In this document: positions 10,523-19,221 of the stretch, one piece after another
Position numbering within the stretch: the first letter of the stretch is position 1
Layout of the letters: the number at the start of each line of letters is the position of its first letter
Assembly: GCF_000518865.1 (NCBI RefSeq)
Contig: NZ_JAEK01000013.1
Coordinates: forward strand, 51,259 to 115,258
Length of the DNA stretch: 64,000 nucleotides
Source: Bacillus sp. J37
GTDB taxonomy: Bacteria; Bacillota; Bacilli; Bacillales; Bacillaceae
Direction of reading: 5' to 3'
Position numbers and translations under genes: made by a program
The notes under the pieces: generated by a model
What the model was told of the DNA's origin: nothing
What the model saw: only the letters and a program-made list of their open reading frames with translations
The model's database searches: none

Positions 10523-11866
10523 ATGAGTAAACAACAAAAACAGATGCATATTAATTTGTTTATCCAGGGAGTCGGTCATCATGAAGCAGCGTGGCGCCAT
10601 CCGAATACAGATCCTGCTAATATGCTAGACATTAGCTATTATCAGAAGCTTGCAAAACAAGCCGAGGACGCTAAGTTTGATTCAATCTTTATTGCAGATG
10701 GATTAGCGATTAACCCTAATATAGAATTTGGACCCTTTAATAATTTCTATGAACCTTTCACTCTACTTGCAGCTATCGCTGGAGTAACAGAGTATATAGG
10801 GCTAATCGGAACCGCGTCAACTACCTATGAAGAGCCGTATCATGTAGCGCGAAAGTTTGCCTCGCTTGATCATGTTAGCCGAGGCCGTGCTGGCTGGAAT
10901 ATTGTCACCACTGGTAATGAACTTTCAGCAAATAATTTTGGGTTGGATCAACATGTAGAGCATAGTAAACGTTATGTTCGTGCAACAGAATTTTTGGAAG
11001 TTACGACAAAATTATGGGACAGCTGGGAAGATGACGCGTTAATTTTTGATCGTGAGGCAGGTACGTTCATCGATTCAAGCAAAGTCCGAGAAATCAATCA
11101 TAGCGGAGAAATTTTTAAAGTACGTGGACCAATTGATATCCCAAGACCACCTCAAGGATATCCAGTTCTCGTTCAAGCCGGTTCTTCAGAAGATGGGAAA
11201 GAATTTGCAGCACATTATGCTGAAGCGATTTACACTGCACAAGATAATATACATGATGCAAAACAGTTTTATACCGATGTCAAAGGAAGAATGGGGAAAT
11301 ATGGTCGAACCTCTGAACAACTTTGTATCTTGCCAGGCTTGGCCCCGGTTATTGGTAATACGGAAGCGGAAGCCAAAGAAAAAGTGCAAGAAATAAATGA
11401 GTATATTGTTCCTCAATATGCACTCAAAGCATTGTCAAAAGTAGTTAATGTCGATTTATTTACGTATCCATTGGATGGTCCGCTTCCTGAATTACCAAGC
11501 ATGGATCAAATCAATGGAGGAAAATCACGATTCAAGGTCGTGATTGATATAGCAAAACGGGAAAATTATACAATTAGACAATTAATCCAAGCAATTGCTT
11601 TCGGGCGTGGACATAATACATTCGCAGGTACTCCTGAACAAATTGCTGATCATATGGAAGAATGGTTTACAAATGAAGCTTGTGATGGCTTTAACTTCTT
11701 ACCACCACATTTACCTGGGGATATGGAGCAATTTACGAAACTGGTCATTCCTATTTTACAAAAGAGGGGATTATTTCGAACTGAATATTCAGGTCGTACA
11801 CTTCGTGATCATTTTGGCCAATCAAGACCAGTTAACCAATTTAACGGGGTAGGTGTTAAAAGTTAA
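10523..11866 (+). CDS. NtaA/SnaA/DszA-family FMNH2-dependent monooxygenase (copy 1)
   Basis: This 447-residue member of the bacterial luciferase superfamily has the NtaA/SnaA/DszA block pattern: an early HHEAAWRHP motif, FDSIFIADGLA, EPFTLLAAIAGVT, PYHVARKFASLDHVSRGRAGWNIVT split across 110-135, and YPVLVQAGSSEDG near 218. Such enzymes use reduced FMN from a separate reductase plus O2 to cleave C-N or C-S bonds. A matching FMN reductase lies at 17204 and a close paralogue at 15824. It sits directly after the importer operon; a terminator follows. The substrate is unknown. Confidence 0.88.
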   Translation: MSKQQKQMHINLFIQGVGHHEAAWRHPNTDPANMLDISYYQKLAKQAEDAKFDSIFIADGLAINPNIEFGPFNNFYEPFTLLAAIAGVTEYIGLIGTASTTYEEPYHVARKFASLDHVSRGRAGWNIVTTGNELSANNFGLDQHVEHSKRYVRATEFLEVTTKLWDSWEDDALIFDREAGTFIDSSKVREINHSGEIFKVRGPIDIPRPPQGYPVLVQAGSSEDGKEFAAHYAEAIYTAQDNIHDAKQFYTDVKGRMGKYGRTSEQLCILPGLAPVIGNTEAEAKEKVQEINEYIVPQYALKALSKVVNVDLFTYPLDGPLPELPSMDQINGGKSRFKVVIDIAKRENYTIRQLIQAIAFGRGHNTFAGTPEQIADHMEEWFTNEACDGFNFLPPHLPGDMEQFTKLVIPILQKRGLFRTEYSGRTLRDHFGQSRPVNQFNGVGVKS

Positions 11867-11882
11867 TTAGAAGCACAAACCA

Positions 11883-11921
11883 GAAAAAGAGTAAGTAAAC
11901 AAAAATTAGTTACTCTTTTTC
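11883..11921. terminator. terminator after monooxygenase copy 1
   Basis: GAAAAAGAGTAA (11883-11894) pairs perfectly with 11910-11921; the distal arm itself supplies the T-run. Confidence 0.7.
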
Positions 11922-12062
11922 ACGATTTACCAGATCGTTCAAGCATATTAGTGGTTATTTTTCCTTTAAATAATCCATGTAAGCTAAATTTACGAACAAT
12001 AAGTTTTTTAATATGAAAGTTGTTATTGTGTAAGTAGAAAGTGTAAGAGAATCATGACTGTG

Positions 12063-12079
12063 TACTGGTAAGACCAGTA
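12063..12079 (+). promoter_or_regulatory. FadR/GntR-type operator, 17-bp palindrome
   Basis: TACTGGT-AAG-ACCAGTA has perfect 7-bp arms around a 3-bp centre and matches the known FadR-type pattern (TGGTnnnACCA). It shares its 11-bp core with the site at 4654 and lies 234 bp before the amidohydrolase operon. Confidence 0.75.
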
Positions 12080-12129
12080 ATACCAAAAGATTTATTATAA
12101 GAAAGGGGTGGGTTCGAATAAAGCCTAGA

Positions 12130-12174
12130 CCTCATATTGAAAGAAACTATATTCTACCAATTCATAATATGAGG
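12130..12174 (+). other. long inverted repeat in the operon leader
   Basis: CCTCATATT (12130-12138) pairs with AATATGAGG (12166-12174) across a 27-base loop. The position between the operator and the first gene fits an RNA leader structure, though an extra protein-binding dyad is possible. Confidence 0.35.
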
Positions 12175-12204
12175 CCGAAAAAATTTACCATCTGAAAAAT
12201 GATG

Positions 12205-12224
12205 TGGTTACCAGTCTTACCACG
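12205..12224 (+). promoter_or_regulatory. second, degenerate FadR-like site
   Basis: TGGTTACCA (12205-12213) overlaps ACCAGTCTTACCA, whose complement reads TGGTAAGACTGGT and so repeats nine bases of the operator core in reverse orientation. It may be an auxiliary site for the same regulator. Confidence 0.4.
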
Positions 12225-12312
12225 GTTTAAATTTAAAAAGTGAGAGAGAAACAAATTTTCTTGTACGTAAGAAATTGGCTTCTATAAAAAATGTAAAACA
12301 AAGAGGGATGAT

Positions 12313-13542
12313 ATGTTTGATCTTTTGTTTCATAAGGTAACGATTCCACATTGTGAACATTTCGTTGATGTTGGTGTACACAATGGTCAAATTACTTATT
12401 TATCAAGTACAAGCAAGATTATTCCTGATGCAATGAATGTAATTGAGGCGGATGGTCGCGTATTACTTCCCGGATTGATTGAACCTCATATTCATTTAGA
12501 TAAGGCCTATTTACTTGGACAAATGGATCGAGACGCAACAAATTTGAAGGAGGCTATCCATTATACAGGGGAATTAAAGAAATCTTTCACTAGTGAGGAT
12601 ATTAGACAGCGTTCCATTAAAGTGTTGGAAAATTGCATTTCATATGGAGTATCAAGCCTGAGGTGCCATGTAGAGGTAGATCCGATTGTTGGGTTAAAAG
12701 GTATGGAGGTCCTCTTGGAGCTTAAAGAACGATATAAGGATGTGATCGATCTCCAAGTAGTTGTCTTTCCGCAGGAAGGAATCTTTCAACAAAATCATAC
12801 AGCAGAACTGATGGAAGAATCATTACTGATGGGAGCAGATATTGTTGGAGGCATTCCATACAACGATATCGACCCAATCAAACATATTGATTTTGTCTTT
12901 AATTTAGCTGAGAAATTTGATAAACCACTCGATTTCCATGTTGATTTCTCTGATAATCCAAGAGATTTAACAATCTTGGAAATTATCAAACGGACGTTGC
13001 AAGATAATCTTGATGGGAGGGTTTCTGTAGGTCATCTGACATCACTCGGTTCTGTTTTGCACGATGATGCAAGAAGGATAGCCTCAGAGATTGCTAGAGC
13101 AGACATTCATGTCATGACACTTCCAGCGACAGATCTATATCTAAATGGCAGAGAGGATAAGGAAAGAGTAAGAAGAGGTTTAACACCAGTCAAACTTCTT
13201 TTGGAGGAAGGGGTAAACGTTATTTTTGGAACAAATAATATTCAAAATCCTTTTACTCCATTTGGAACGGGAGATCCGTTAGATACAGCCCTATTATTAG
13301 CACAAGTCGCACAAATGGGAACATTAAAAGAAACTGAAAAACTGATAGATATGGCAACCATTCATGCAGCAAGAGCATTAGGAATTCAATCGTATGGAAT
13401 AGCGATAGATAACCAGGCAGATGTTGTTCTATTTAACACCAATTCCATACGTAATGTTTTGCTAGAAAGACCTGAGCGGCTGGGTGTATGGAAAAAGGGC
13501 AAAAAGATAACCAATGCTCATAGAAGTCACATTGTATTGTGA
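12313..13542 (+). CDS. cytosine deaminase-like (CodA family) amidohydrolase
   Basis: This 409-residue metal-dependent hydrolase has the N-terminal strand domain, the metal motif H59-I-H61 in EPHIHLDKA, H209 in FHVDFSDN and H241 in SVGHLTSLG, placed as in CodA-type cytosine deaminases. The position normally holding the catalytic, metal-binding Asp (D313 of E. coli CodA) reads FGTNN, that is N308. It may therefore act on another cyclic amide or use altered metal chemistry. It heads a run with an SDR, an NCS1 permease, a monooxygenase and an FMN reductase, so a nitrogen-containing ring or amide substrate is likely. Confidence 0.8.
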   Translation: MFDLLFHKVTIPHCEHFVDVGVHNGQITYLSSTSKIIPDAMNVIEADGRVLLPGLIEPHIHLDKAYLLGQMDRDATNLKEAIHYTGELKKSFTSEDIRQRSIKVLENCISYGVSSLRCHVEVDPIVGLKGMEVLLELKERYKDVIDLQVVVFPQEGIFQQNHTAELMEESLLMGADIVGGIPYNDIDPIKHIDFVFNLAEKFDKPLDFHVDFSDNPRDLTILEIIKRTLQDNLDGRVSVGHLTSLGSVLHDDARRIASEIARADIHVMTLPATDLYLNGREDKERVRRGLTPVKLLLEEGVNVIFGTNNIQNPFTPFGTGDPLDTALLLAQVAQMGTLKETEKLIDMATIHAARALGIQSYGIAIDNQADVVLFNTNSIRNVLLERPERLGVWKKGKKITNAHRSHIVL

Positions 13543-13600
13543 AACAATGACTTATTCAAGAGTTAAGTGAGATCGATTTAAATAAGAAAGGATATTCACT

Positions 13601-14341
13601 ATGAAATTTGAAGATAAAGTAGTGGTTGTAACAGGTGGTGAATCCGGAATTGGTCGATCAACCGTCAAGGCATTTCTAGATGAAGGAGCAAAAGTGGCGG
13701 TTTTCGATTACAAAATAAAACATACGAGTGAAATTCATGAATCCTATTTCCCAATTGAGGTAGATGTGTGTCGAATCGAACAAATCCACTCTGCGGTTCA
13801 ATTAGTGATTCAGAAATGGGAGAAGATCGATGTATTGATAAACAATGCAGGAATTGAATTTGTTTCTCCTATTGAAGAGATGACGGAGGAAGACTGGGAC
13901 AGAGTAATGGACACGAATCTCAAAAGTCTATTTTTGGTTACGAAAACAGTACTTCCATACTTGAAAAAAACGAAAGGAGTTATCGTAAATACAGCTTCAC
14001 AATTAGGAATGGTGGGCTCTTCATCTTTTTTAGCCTATACATCATCGAAAGCGGCAGTGATAAATTTTTCACGAAGTCTCGCATTGGAAACTGCTGAGTA
14101 TGGAATTCGCGTCAACAGTATTTGTCCTGGTGCTATTGATACTCCACTTTTACAGCGTCAATTTGCCGACGGTAAAAAAGGTCCACAAGGAACATTGGAC
14201 GACTTGATATTAATGCATCCACTTGGGAGACTTGGCAAACCAGAAGAAATTGCAGGACCCATTCTCTTTTTATGCAGTGATGAAGCATCCTTTATGACAG
14301 GGAGTGCACTCGTTGTAGATGGCGGTTATACGATTAAGTAA
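13601..14341 (+). CDS. short-chain dehydrogenase/reductase
   Basis: A classical 246-residue SDR. It has the NAD(P) motif TGGESGIG (10-17), NNAG near 84-87, the Ser and YTSSK catalytic residues (tyrosine near 148) and the PG motif after the active site. Such enzymes oxidise or reduce alcohol/carbonyl groups. It lies between the amidohydrolase and the permease with normal spacing, so it probably handles an intermediate of the same pathway. Confidence 0.9.
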   Translation: MKFEDKVVVVTGGESGIGRSTVKAFLDEGAKVAVFDYKIKHTSEIHESYFPIEVDVCRIEQIHSAVQLVIQKWEKIDVLINNAGIEFVSPIEEMTEEDWDRVMDTNLKSLFLVTKTVLPYLKKTKGVIVNTASQLGMVGSSSFLAYTSSKAAVINFSRSLALETAEYGIRVNSICPGAIDTPLLQRQFADGKKGPQGTLDDLILMHPLGRLGKPEEIAGPILFLCSDEASFMTGSALVVDGGYTIK

Positions 14342-14353
14342 CGAAGGAGATAA

Positions 14354-14400
14354 GCGCATCATTAATTTTTTGAATATTCAAAAAACATGGATGTGTTTTT
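14354..14400 (+). terminator. weak terminator-like hairpin inside the operon
   Basis: A 20-bp perfect palindrome TTTTTTGAATATTCAAAAAA (14366-14385) is nested in a GCGCATC/GATGTGT outer stem and followed by TTTTT. It may lower expression of the downstream permease or mark a processing site. Confidence 0.4.
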
Positions 14401-14444
14401 ATGATTTCACTATCAAAAAATATAAAAATTAGGGAGGCGATTGA

Positions 14445-15791
14445 ATGAGTGGAACTAACAACGAACAAGAAAGCTTGCAACCTCAAGAGAATCGGATAAT
14501 GGATAGTTTTTCTTATTTATGCATGTGGCTTGGAGGAGGGGTCGCCATCTCCACCTTTGCAGTTGGCTCTAGTTTAATGGGTGTATTGAGTTTATTTCAA
14601 GTGGTTGTTTCACTGCTTGTAGGGACAACAATTATTGCAGTTGTGTTACTTTTTAATGGGAAAGCAGGGAATAAGTATGGAATTCCATATCCGATTCATT
14701 TAAGAAGTTCATTTGGTATACAGGGTGCAAAAATACCAGGCATTATTCGAGCTGTTCCCGCACTTGTATGGTTTGGCTTCCAAAGCTGGGTTGGTGCAGG
14801 TGCTATTAATGTCATACTTAAACAGCTTGTTGGTTTTGATAATATTATCGTTTGTTTTATCCTTTTTCAATTGTTGCAAGTCATCCTCGCTTTATATGGG
14901 TTTAAAGGCATAAAATGGCTAGAAAATATCGGAGCTGTATTCCTTTTACTCTCATTAGCTTTTATGTTTTATACTGTCTTTAATAAATATGGAGCTGAAA
15001 TTAGTAGCAATGTTATTAATGTCGAAGGGTCCTGGGGCTTGGCCTTTTGGGGCGGAGTAACCGTATTTTTAGGTGGAATGAGCACATTGATGTTAAATAT
15101 TGGGGATTACAGTAGACAATACAAAAAAGGATCGGGTTCTCTACTAACTGGTTCCATCTATTGGATTGCACTAGCACCAGCTATGTTTTTTATGGGATTA
15201 ATTGGCCTGATCGTAACTGGTGCAACAGGAAATTCAGATCCAGTTTCAGTCTTTTCTAACTCGATTGAAAATCCTTTTTTAATGGTTGTAACTCTAATTT
15301 TTATTATCTTCTCACAAGTAACAACAAATGTATTAAATAATATTGTCCCACCTGTTTATGTTTTTATGGATGCATTTAAATTGTCCTATAAAAAATCAGT
15401 TATTTTAACAGGTATATTAGCATCCTTTACCTTTCCATGGAAATTGGTAAGTGCAGAGTCGGCAGCTGGGTTATCTTTATTTGTACAAATATACTCAGCT
15501 TTTTTAGGACCGATTTTAGCTGTCATGCTAGTAGATTACTTCTTCATTCGAAAGCAAACTCTTAACCTAGAAGAGTTATATGATGAAAATGGTCCTTACA
15601 AGGGAATAAATTATGCAGCAATAATCGCCATAGTTGTTGGTGCAATCGCGGCATTAATTGAAGTGCAGCTTTCTTGGTATATAAGCTTACTACCTTCAGG
15701 ATTAACGTATTATTTTCTTATGAAATATATGAAGTCGAGCCAGCGTTTTACTGTCCATAGTGAAAAGCAGGCAGTATCAAAAGTCGTATAA
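14445..15791 (+). CDS. NCS1-family permease (cytosine/purine/allantoin type)
   Basis: This 448-residue membrane protein has about twelve hydrophobic helices and the NCS1 pattern: an N-terminal cytosolic segment, a first helix with SYLCMWLGGG, and conserved prolines and glycines in PYPIHLRSSFG and ALVWFGFQSWVGAGA. NCS1 carriers co-transport nucleobases, hydantoins, allantoin or thiamine with Na+ or H+. Its place beside a CodA-like amidohydrolase points to uptake of a related heterocycle. The ATG follows GGGAGGCG. Confidence 0.9.
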   Translation: MSGTNNEQESLQPQENRIMDSFSYLCMWLGGGVAISTFAVGSSLMGVLSLFQVVVSLLVGTTIIAVVLLFNGKAGNKYGIPYPIHLRSSFGIQGAKIPGIIRAVPALVWFGFQSWVGAGAINVILKQLVGFDNIIVCFILFQLLQVILALYGFKGIKWLENIGAVFLLLSLAFMFYTVFNKYGAEISSNVINVEGSWGLAFWGGVTVFLGGMSTLMLNIGDYSRQYKKGSGSLLTGSIYWIALAPAMFFMGLIGLIVTGATGNSDPVSVFSNSIENPFLMVVTLIFIIFSQVTTNVLNNIVPPVYVFMDAFKLSYKKSVILTGILASFTFPWKLVSAESAAGLSLFVQIYSAFLGPILAVMLVDYFFIRKQTLNLEELYDENGPYKGINYAAIIAIVVGAIAALIEVQLSWYISLLPSGLTYYFLMKYMKSSQRFTVHSEKQAVSKVV

Positions 15792-15823
15792 TTAATTCAA
15801 TAGAGGACAAAGGAGATCGATGT

Positions 15824-17164
15824 ATGACAAAGGAAAATAGACAGATGCATTTAAATTTATTTATTCAAGCTGTCGGACATCATGAAGCTGCATGGCGTTA
15901 CTCGAAAACAAATCCGAAAGATGTCATGGAGATTGAATATTACCAAGGATTGGCACAGAAAGCAGAGGAAGCAAAGTTTGATTCTATTTTTCTTGCAGAT
16001 ACATTGGCCCTAAATAATAATATAAAGTTTGGTCCAAATGTTAACTTTTTTGAACCGTTCACATTGCTTTCAGCCATCGCTGCTGTGACGAAAAAGATCG
16101 GCTTCATTGGGACAGTCACAACTACGTATAACGAACCGTATCATGTTGCCCGTAAATTTGCTTCATTGGATCATATTAGCAAAGGTCGGGTAGGGTGGAA
16201 TATCGTAACAAGTGCAAATGGAGCTGAGGCTTATAATTTTAGCAGAGATTCCCATTTAGAACATAGTGAGCGGTATTCCCGTGCTAGAGAATTTTTAAAA
16301 GTAACAACAGACCTATGGGATAGCTGGCAGGATGATGCTTTAACGTTTGACCGTGAAAATGGTGTTTTTGCAGATGACCGTAAGATTCGGGAGATCAATC
16401 ATGTTGGCGAAACATTTAAAGTACGCGGACCCTTGAATATAGCCAGACCAGTTCAAGGCTACCCGGTTCTCGTTCAAGCAGGTTCTTCGGAAGATGGACG
16501 TGAATTTGCTGCTCAACATGCAGAAGCGATCTTCACTCTACAAGATCGGTTAGGAGTCGCCCAGGAATTTTATTCAGATGTAAAAGGAAGATTAGTGAAA
16601 TACGGTCGTAAGGCAGAACATTTAGTAATACTACCTGGCTTATGTCCAATTATCGGAAAAACAGAAGCGGAAGCAAAAGAAAAAGAGGTGGAATTAAATG
16701 AACTAACATCACCTGAATACGGATTACAACAGCTTACACAGTTCTTAGGACTCGATTTGTCTAGTTACCCACTTGATGGACCTGTCCCTCCTTTACCAAG
16801 TCTGGAAGAGTTTAATGATCAAAAGAGTAAATTCAAAATAATTCTGGACCTCGTAGAGCGTGAGGACTTAACGATCCGTCAGCTACTTCACCGTATGGCG
16901 CCGTCTCGTGGTCATGTGATTGTAACGGGTACCCCTGAGCAAATTGCTGATCGAATGGAAGAATGGTTTATGAACAAAGGCTGTGATGGCTTCAATGTAT
17001 TACCACCGTATTTGCCAGGTGGTTTAGAAGAATTTAATCAATATGTGGTTCCTGAATTACAACGAAGAGGATTATTTCGAACAGAATATACAGGAAGCAC
17101 GCTACGTGATCATTTAGGTTTACCTAGACCAGTTAACGAATTTACTATGCTATCAAGCAAATAA
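15824..17164 (+). CDS. NtaA/SnaA/DszA-family FMNH2-dependent monooxygenase (copy 2)
   Basis: This 446-residue protein is a clear paralogue of the 10523 gene: same length, same blocks (HHEAAWRYSKTNP, PYHVARKFASLDHISKGRVGW, YPVLVQAGSSEDG, LFRTEYTGSTLRDHLG), with many substitutions between. The two copies belong to separate transcription units of one island and may act on successive or alternative substrates. FMNH2 probably comes from the reductase encoded immediately after it. Confidence 0.88.
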   Translation: MTKENRQMHLNLFIQAVGHHEAAWRYSKTNPKDVMEIEYYQGLAQKAEEAKFDSIFLADTLALNNNIKFGPNVNFFEPFTLLSAIAAVTKKIGFIGTVTTTYNEPYHVARKFASLDHISKGRVGWNIVTSANGAEAYNFSRDSHLEHSERYSRAREFLKVTTDLWDSWQDDALTFDRENGVFADDRKIREINHVGETFKVRGPLNIARPVQGYPVLVQAGSSEDGREFAAQHAEAIFTLQDRLGVAQEFYSDVKGRLVKYGRKAEHLVILPGLCPIIGKTEAEAKEKEVELNELTSPEYGLQQLTQFLGLDLSSYPLDGPVPPLPSLEEFNDQKSKFKIILDLVEREDLTIRQLLHRMAPSRGHVIVTGTPEQIADRMEEWFMNKGCDGFNVLPPYLPGGLEEFNQYVVPELQRRGLFRTEYTGSTLRDHLGLPRPVNEFTMLSSK

Positions 17165-17203
17165 ACTATAAAAATACAGATTCATTAGAGGAGGAGTTCT
17201 ATC

Positions 17204-17761
17204 ATGAAAATAATAGGTATTTCCGGAACAGTTACAGGTACGAAAACATCCGTATTGGTACAATACGTACTTAATAGAATAAAAAAGAAATATAAACAGG
17301 TTGAAGTAGATTACCTGGATTTAAAAAAGGTCGATTTACAATTCTGTGATGGTCGTGATCCTAATACGTACACAGGTGATACAAAAGTTGTTATTGATCT
17401 TTTGCAATCGGCAGATTTCTTTTTAATAGGGACTCCTATTTTCCGTGCATCTTTAACAGGAGCACTCAAAAACTTGTTTGACTTGGTACCTGACGAAGTA
17501 TTCAGGAAAAAAGTACTTGGATTCGTAGCAACTGGTGGAACATCCCAGCATTATTTAGTGATTGAAAATCAAGTGAAACCGATTGCTGGTTACTTTAGAA
17601 GTTATGTAGCTCCGAGCTACGTATATGCGCAAAATCACCACTTCAATCAGTCAAACGAAATTATTGATCCCGACGTTATGAAACGATTAGATGATTTAGC
17701 AGATGAATTAGTCATGATGCAACAAAGTTTGAAAAATGAGGAGGCTAGAGTAATTTTATAA
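17204..17761 (+). CDS. NADPH-dependent FMN reductase (SsuE/MsuE-like)
   Basis: A 185-residue flavodoxin-fold flavin reductase. It opens with the family phosphate loop GISGTVTGTKTS and has GTPIFRASLTGALKNLFD near 85-102 and the FVATGGTSQHY segment, all typical of SsuE/MsuE/ArsH-like reductases. It supplies free FMNH2 to two-component monooxygenases, and the gene before it encodes exactly such an enzyme. It is the last gene of the operon and is followed by a long hairpin. Confidence 0.88.
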   Translation: MKIIGISGTVTGTKTSVLVQYVLNRIKKKYKQVEVDYLDLKKVDLQFCDGRDPNTYTGDTKVVIDLLQSADFFLIGTPIFRASLTGALKNLFDLVPDEVFRKKVLGFVATGGTSQHYLVIENQVKPIAGYFRSYVAPSYVYAQNHHFNQSNEIIDPDVMKRLDDLADELVMMQQSLKNEEARVIL

Positions 17762-17770
17762 AATATACTA

Positions 17771-17800
17771 CACCCTCAGTGCTTACAAGTACTGAGGGTG
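17771..17800 (+). terminator. hairpin ending the amidohydrolase-monooxygenase operon
   Basis: CACCCTCAGT and ACTGAGGGTG pair perfectly, and pairing extends inward to a 3-base loop with a G-U pair. No clear T-tract follows, so termination may be partial. Confidence 0.55.
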
Positions 17801-17832
17801 ACATTTATAGATTGAAAAAATCAAGAAAAGTA

Positions 17833-17945
17833 TGAACTGGTTTAAAAGGTAAAAAATCTGCGTCAGAAGACTTTACCAGTGTAGCGATTTTACCAACATG
17901 CACTGATATAGTAAAGATATCAAGATACCTAATTTGTGAACTGGT
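17833..17945 (+). promoter_or_regulatory. cluster of FadR-like half-sites before the GntR gene
   Basis: TGAACTGGT occurs at 17833-17841 and again at 17937-17945. ACCAGT is at 17875-17880, and GGTAAA/TTTACC form an inverted pair in between. The half-site ACTGGT equals the arm of the palindrome at 12063, suggesting autoregulation by the downstream regulator. No full TGGTnnnACCA dyad is present here. Confidence 0.4.
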
Positions 17946-17988
17946 ATGATCGGGCTAACCAAGTTCTAAACGGAGGGGGTAAGTAGAT

Positions 17989-18720
17989 TTGATTATCGTA
18001 AGTGAATCCGTTCAAAAATTTTTGTTAGATTTTATCCGAAAAAAAGGTCTTCAACCAGGAGACAAATTACCATCTGAGAGGGAGTTGGTGCAGTTACTAG
18101 AAGTGGGAAGATCTTCAGTAAGGGAAGCCCTTCAAATATTAACCGAAAGAGGTTATATTGAAAAACATGCAGGGAAGGGCGCATATGTAAAAAGTATCAT
18201 TCCTCATAATGATTTTACAGATCTGTCAGATTTATTTCCTTCTATGGACATTCTAGCATCACTGGATTTACTAGAATATCGAAAAGGAATTGAAACGGAA
18301 AATGCATTTTTAGCAGCTATGCGAAGAGATCATACTAGTATTGAAGATTTAGAAAGATCGATTTATGACTTGGAGATGTGCATTAGAAACGGGACTTCAA
18401 TCATTGCACCTGACGTTGATTTTCATGGGACTCTTGCTTTAGCTACACAAAATGAAGTTATTGTACAGGTGTATAAATCCTTGGTCAACTTTTTCAAGAA
18501 GGTTCGAATTGAAATGGCGATAAATGATAATGTTGAAAATGCTTTGTATTATCATAAGGAAATAGTCATAGCGATTAAGCATAAAAACCCCGAAAGAAGT
18601 GGTATTCTGATGAGAAGGCACATAGAGGATGTTCAGCTCAACTATCGCAGAATGTTAGTTGAGATGGGAATGATTGAATGGAATGAAACGAAGTATACAA
18701 AAGATAGAGTACTATTTTAG
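17989..18720 (+). CDS. FadR-subfamily GntR transcriptional regulator (FCD domain)
   Basis: This 243-residue protein has a GntR winged helix at about 5-70, with GDKLPSERELVQLLEVGRSS and VREALQILTERGYIE, followed by an all-helical FCD ligand domain whose family ligands usually bind a metal near Asp/His residues (the DVDFHGTLA segment supplies one set). The start is TTG at 17989 after GGAGGGGGT. It follows the catabolic operon and is the natural candidate to bind the TGGTnnnACCA sites at 4654 and 12063, repressing the importer and degradation genes until a pathway compound binds. Confidence 0.88.
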   Translation: MIIVSESVQKFLLDFIRKKGLQPGDKLPSERELVQLLEVGRSSVREALQILTERGYIEKHAGKGAYVKSIIPHNDFTDLSDLFPSMDILASLDLLEYRKGIETENAFLAAMRRDHTSIEDLERSIYDLEMCIRNGTSIIAPDVDFHGTLALATQNEVIVQVYKSLVNFFKKVRIEMAINDNVENALYYHKEIVIAIKHKNPERSGILMRRHIEDVQLNYRRMLVEMGMIEWNETKYTKDRVLF

Positions 18721-18778
18721 TTCCTTCTCTAGCACATTAATTGATAAACACTGATAACTATTAAAAGGAGATGGTGTG

Positions 18779-18991
18779 ATGAGTTTATCTAAAGTTATTA
18801 TGGAATATGCTATGAAACAAGGACAGTTTTCTACTCGAGAAATTTGCCTTTATTGCTTTTCAGATGAAGTGAAAATTAATGTTAAGTCAAAAGCAGCGGT
18901 TTCGGGTTGTTTGAGAAGATTAAAAGGGAAAGGCTATCTTTGGAACATCCGAGGTACATGGTATTTTCGCGGAGAATCTTTATATAAATAA
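18779..18991 (+). CDS. small winged-helix-like hypothetical protein
   Basis: A 70-residue basic protein. ATG 18779 fits the AAAAGGAG ribosome site better than the in-frame GTG at 18776. The sequence reads like a short winged helix: a helix pair around SKVIMEYAMKQGQFSTREI, a recognition-like helix SKAAVSGCLRRLKGKGYL, and a beta wing ending in RGTWYFRGES. It has two cysteines in ICLYCF. It lies just after the GntR gene and before a terminator. A DNA-binding accessory role is possible but unproven. Confidence 0.6.
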   Translation: MSLSKVIMEYAMKQGQFSTREICLYCFSDEVKINVKSKAAVSGCLRRLKGKGYLWNIRGTWYFRGESLYK

Positions 18992-19019
18992 CTAGATTCA
19001 AAGAATATGTTTAAGATGG

Positions 19020-19050
19020 CTGTTTGGTGATATAACCGGACAGTTTTTTT
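19020..19050 (+). terminator. rho-independent terminator
   Basis: CTGTTTGGT (19020-19028) pairs with ACCGGACAG (19035-19043) including two G-U pairs, followed by seven T. Confidence 0.8.
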
Positions 19051-19221
19051 ATATCTATTATTTTAGTGTTTTATAGATCATTTATACTACAAAAGCAATC
19101 ATTTTTGCCAAACCGACATTAAAAACCATGTCATATATCCTAACATACTGCTAGAACTCTTTCCTGGAATTTGTTAATTTTATATCAAGATAATTGAATC
19201 ACACAAAGAAGGAGGTGGTGG

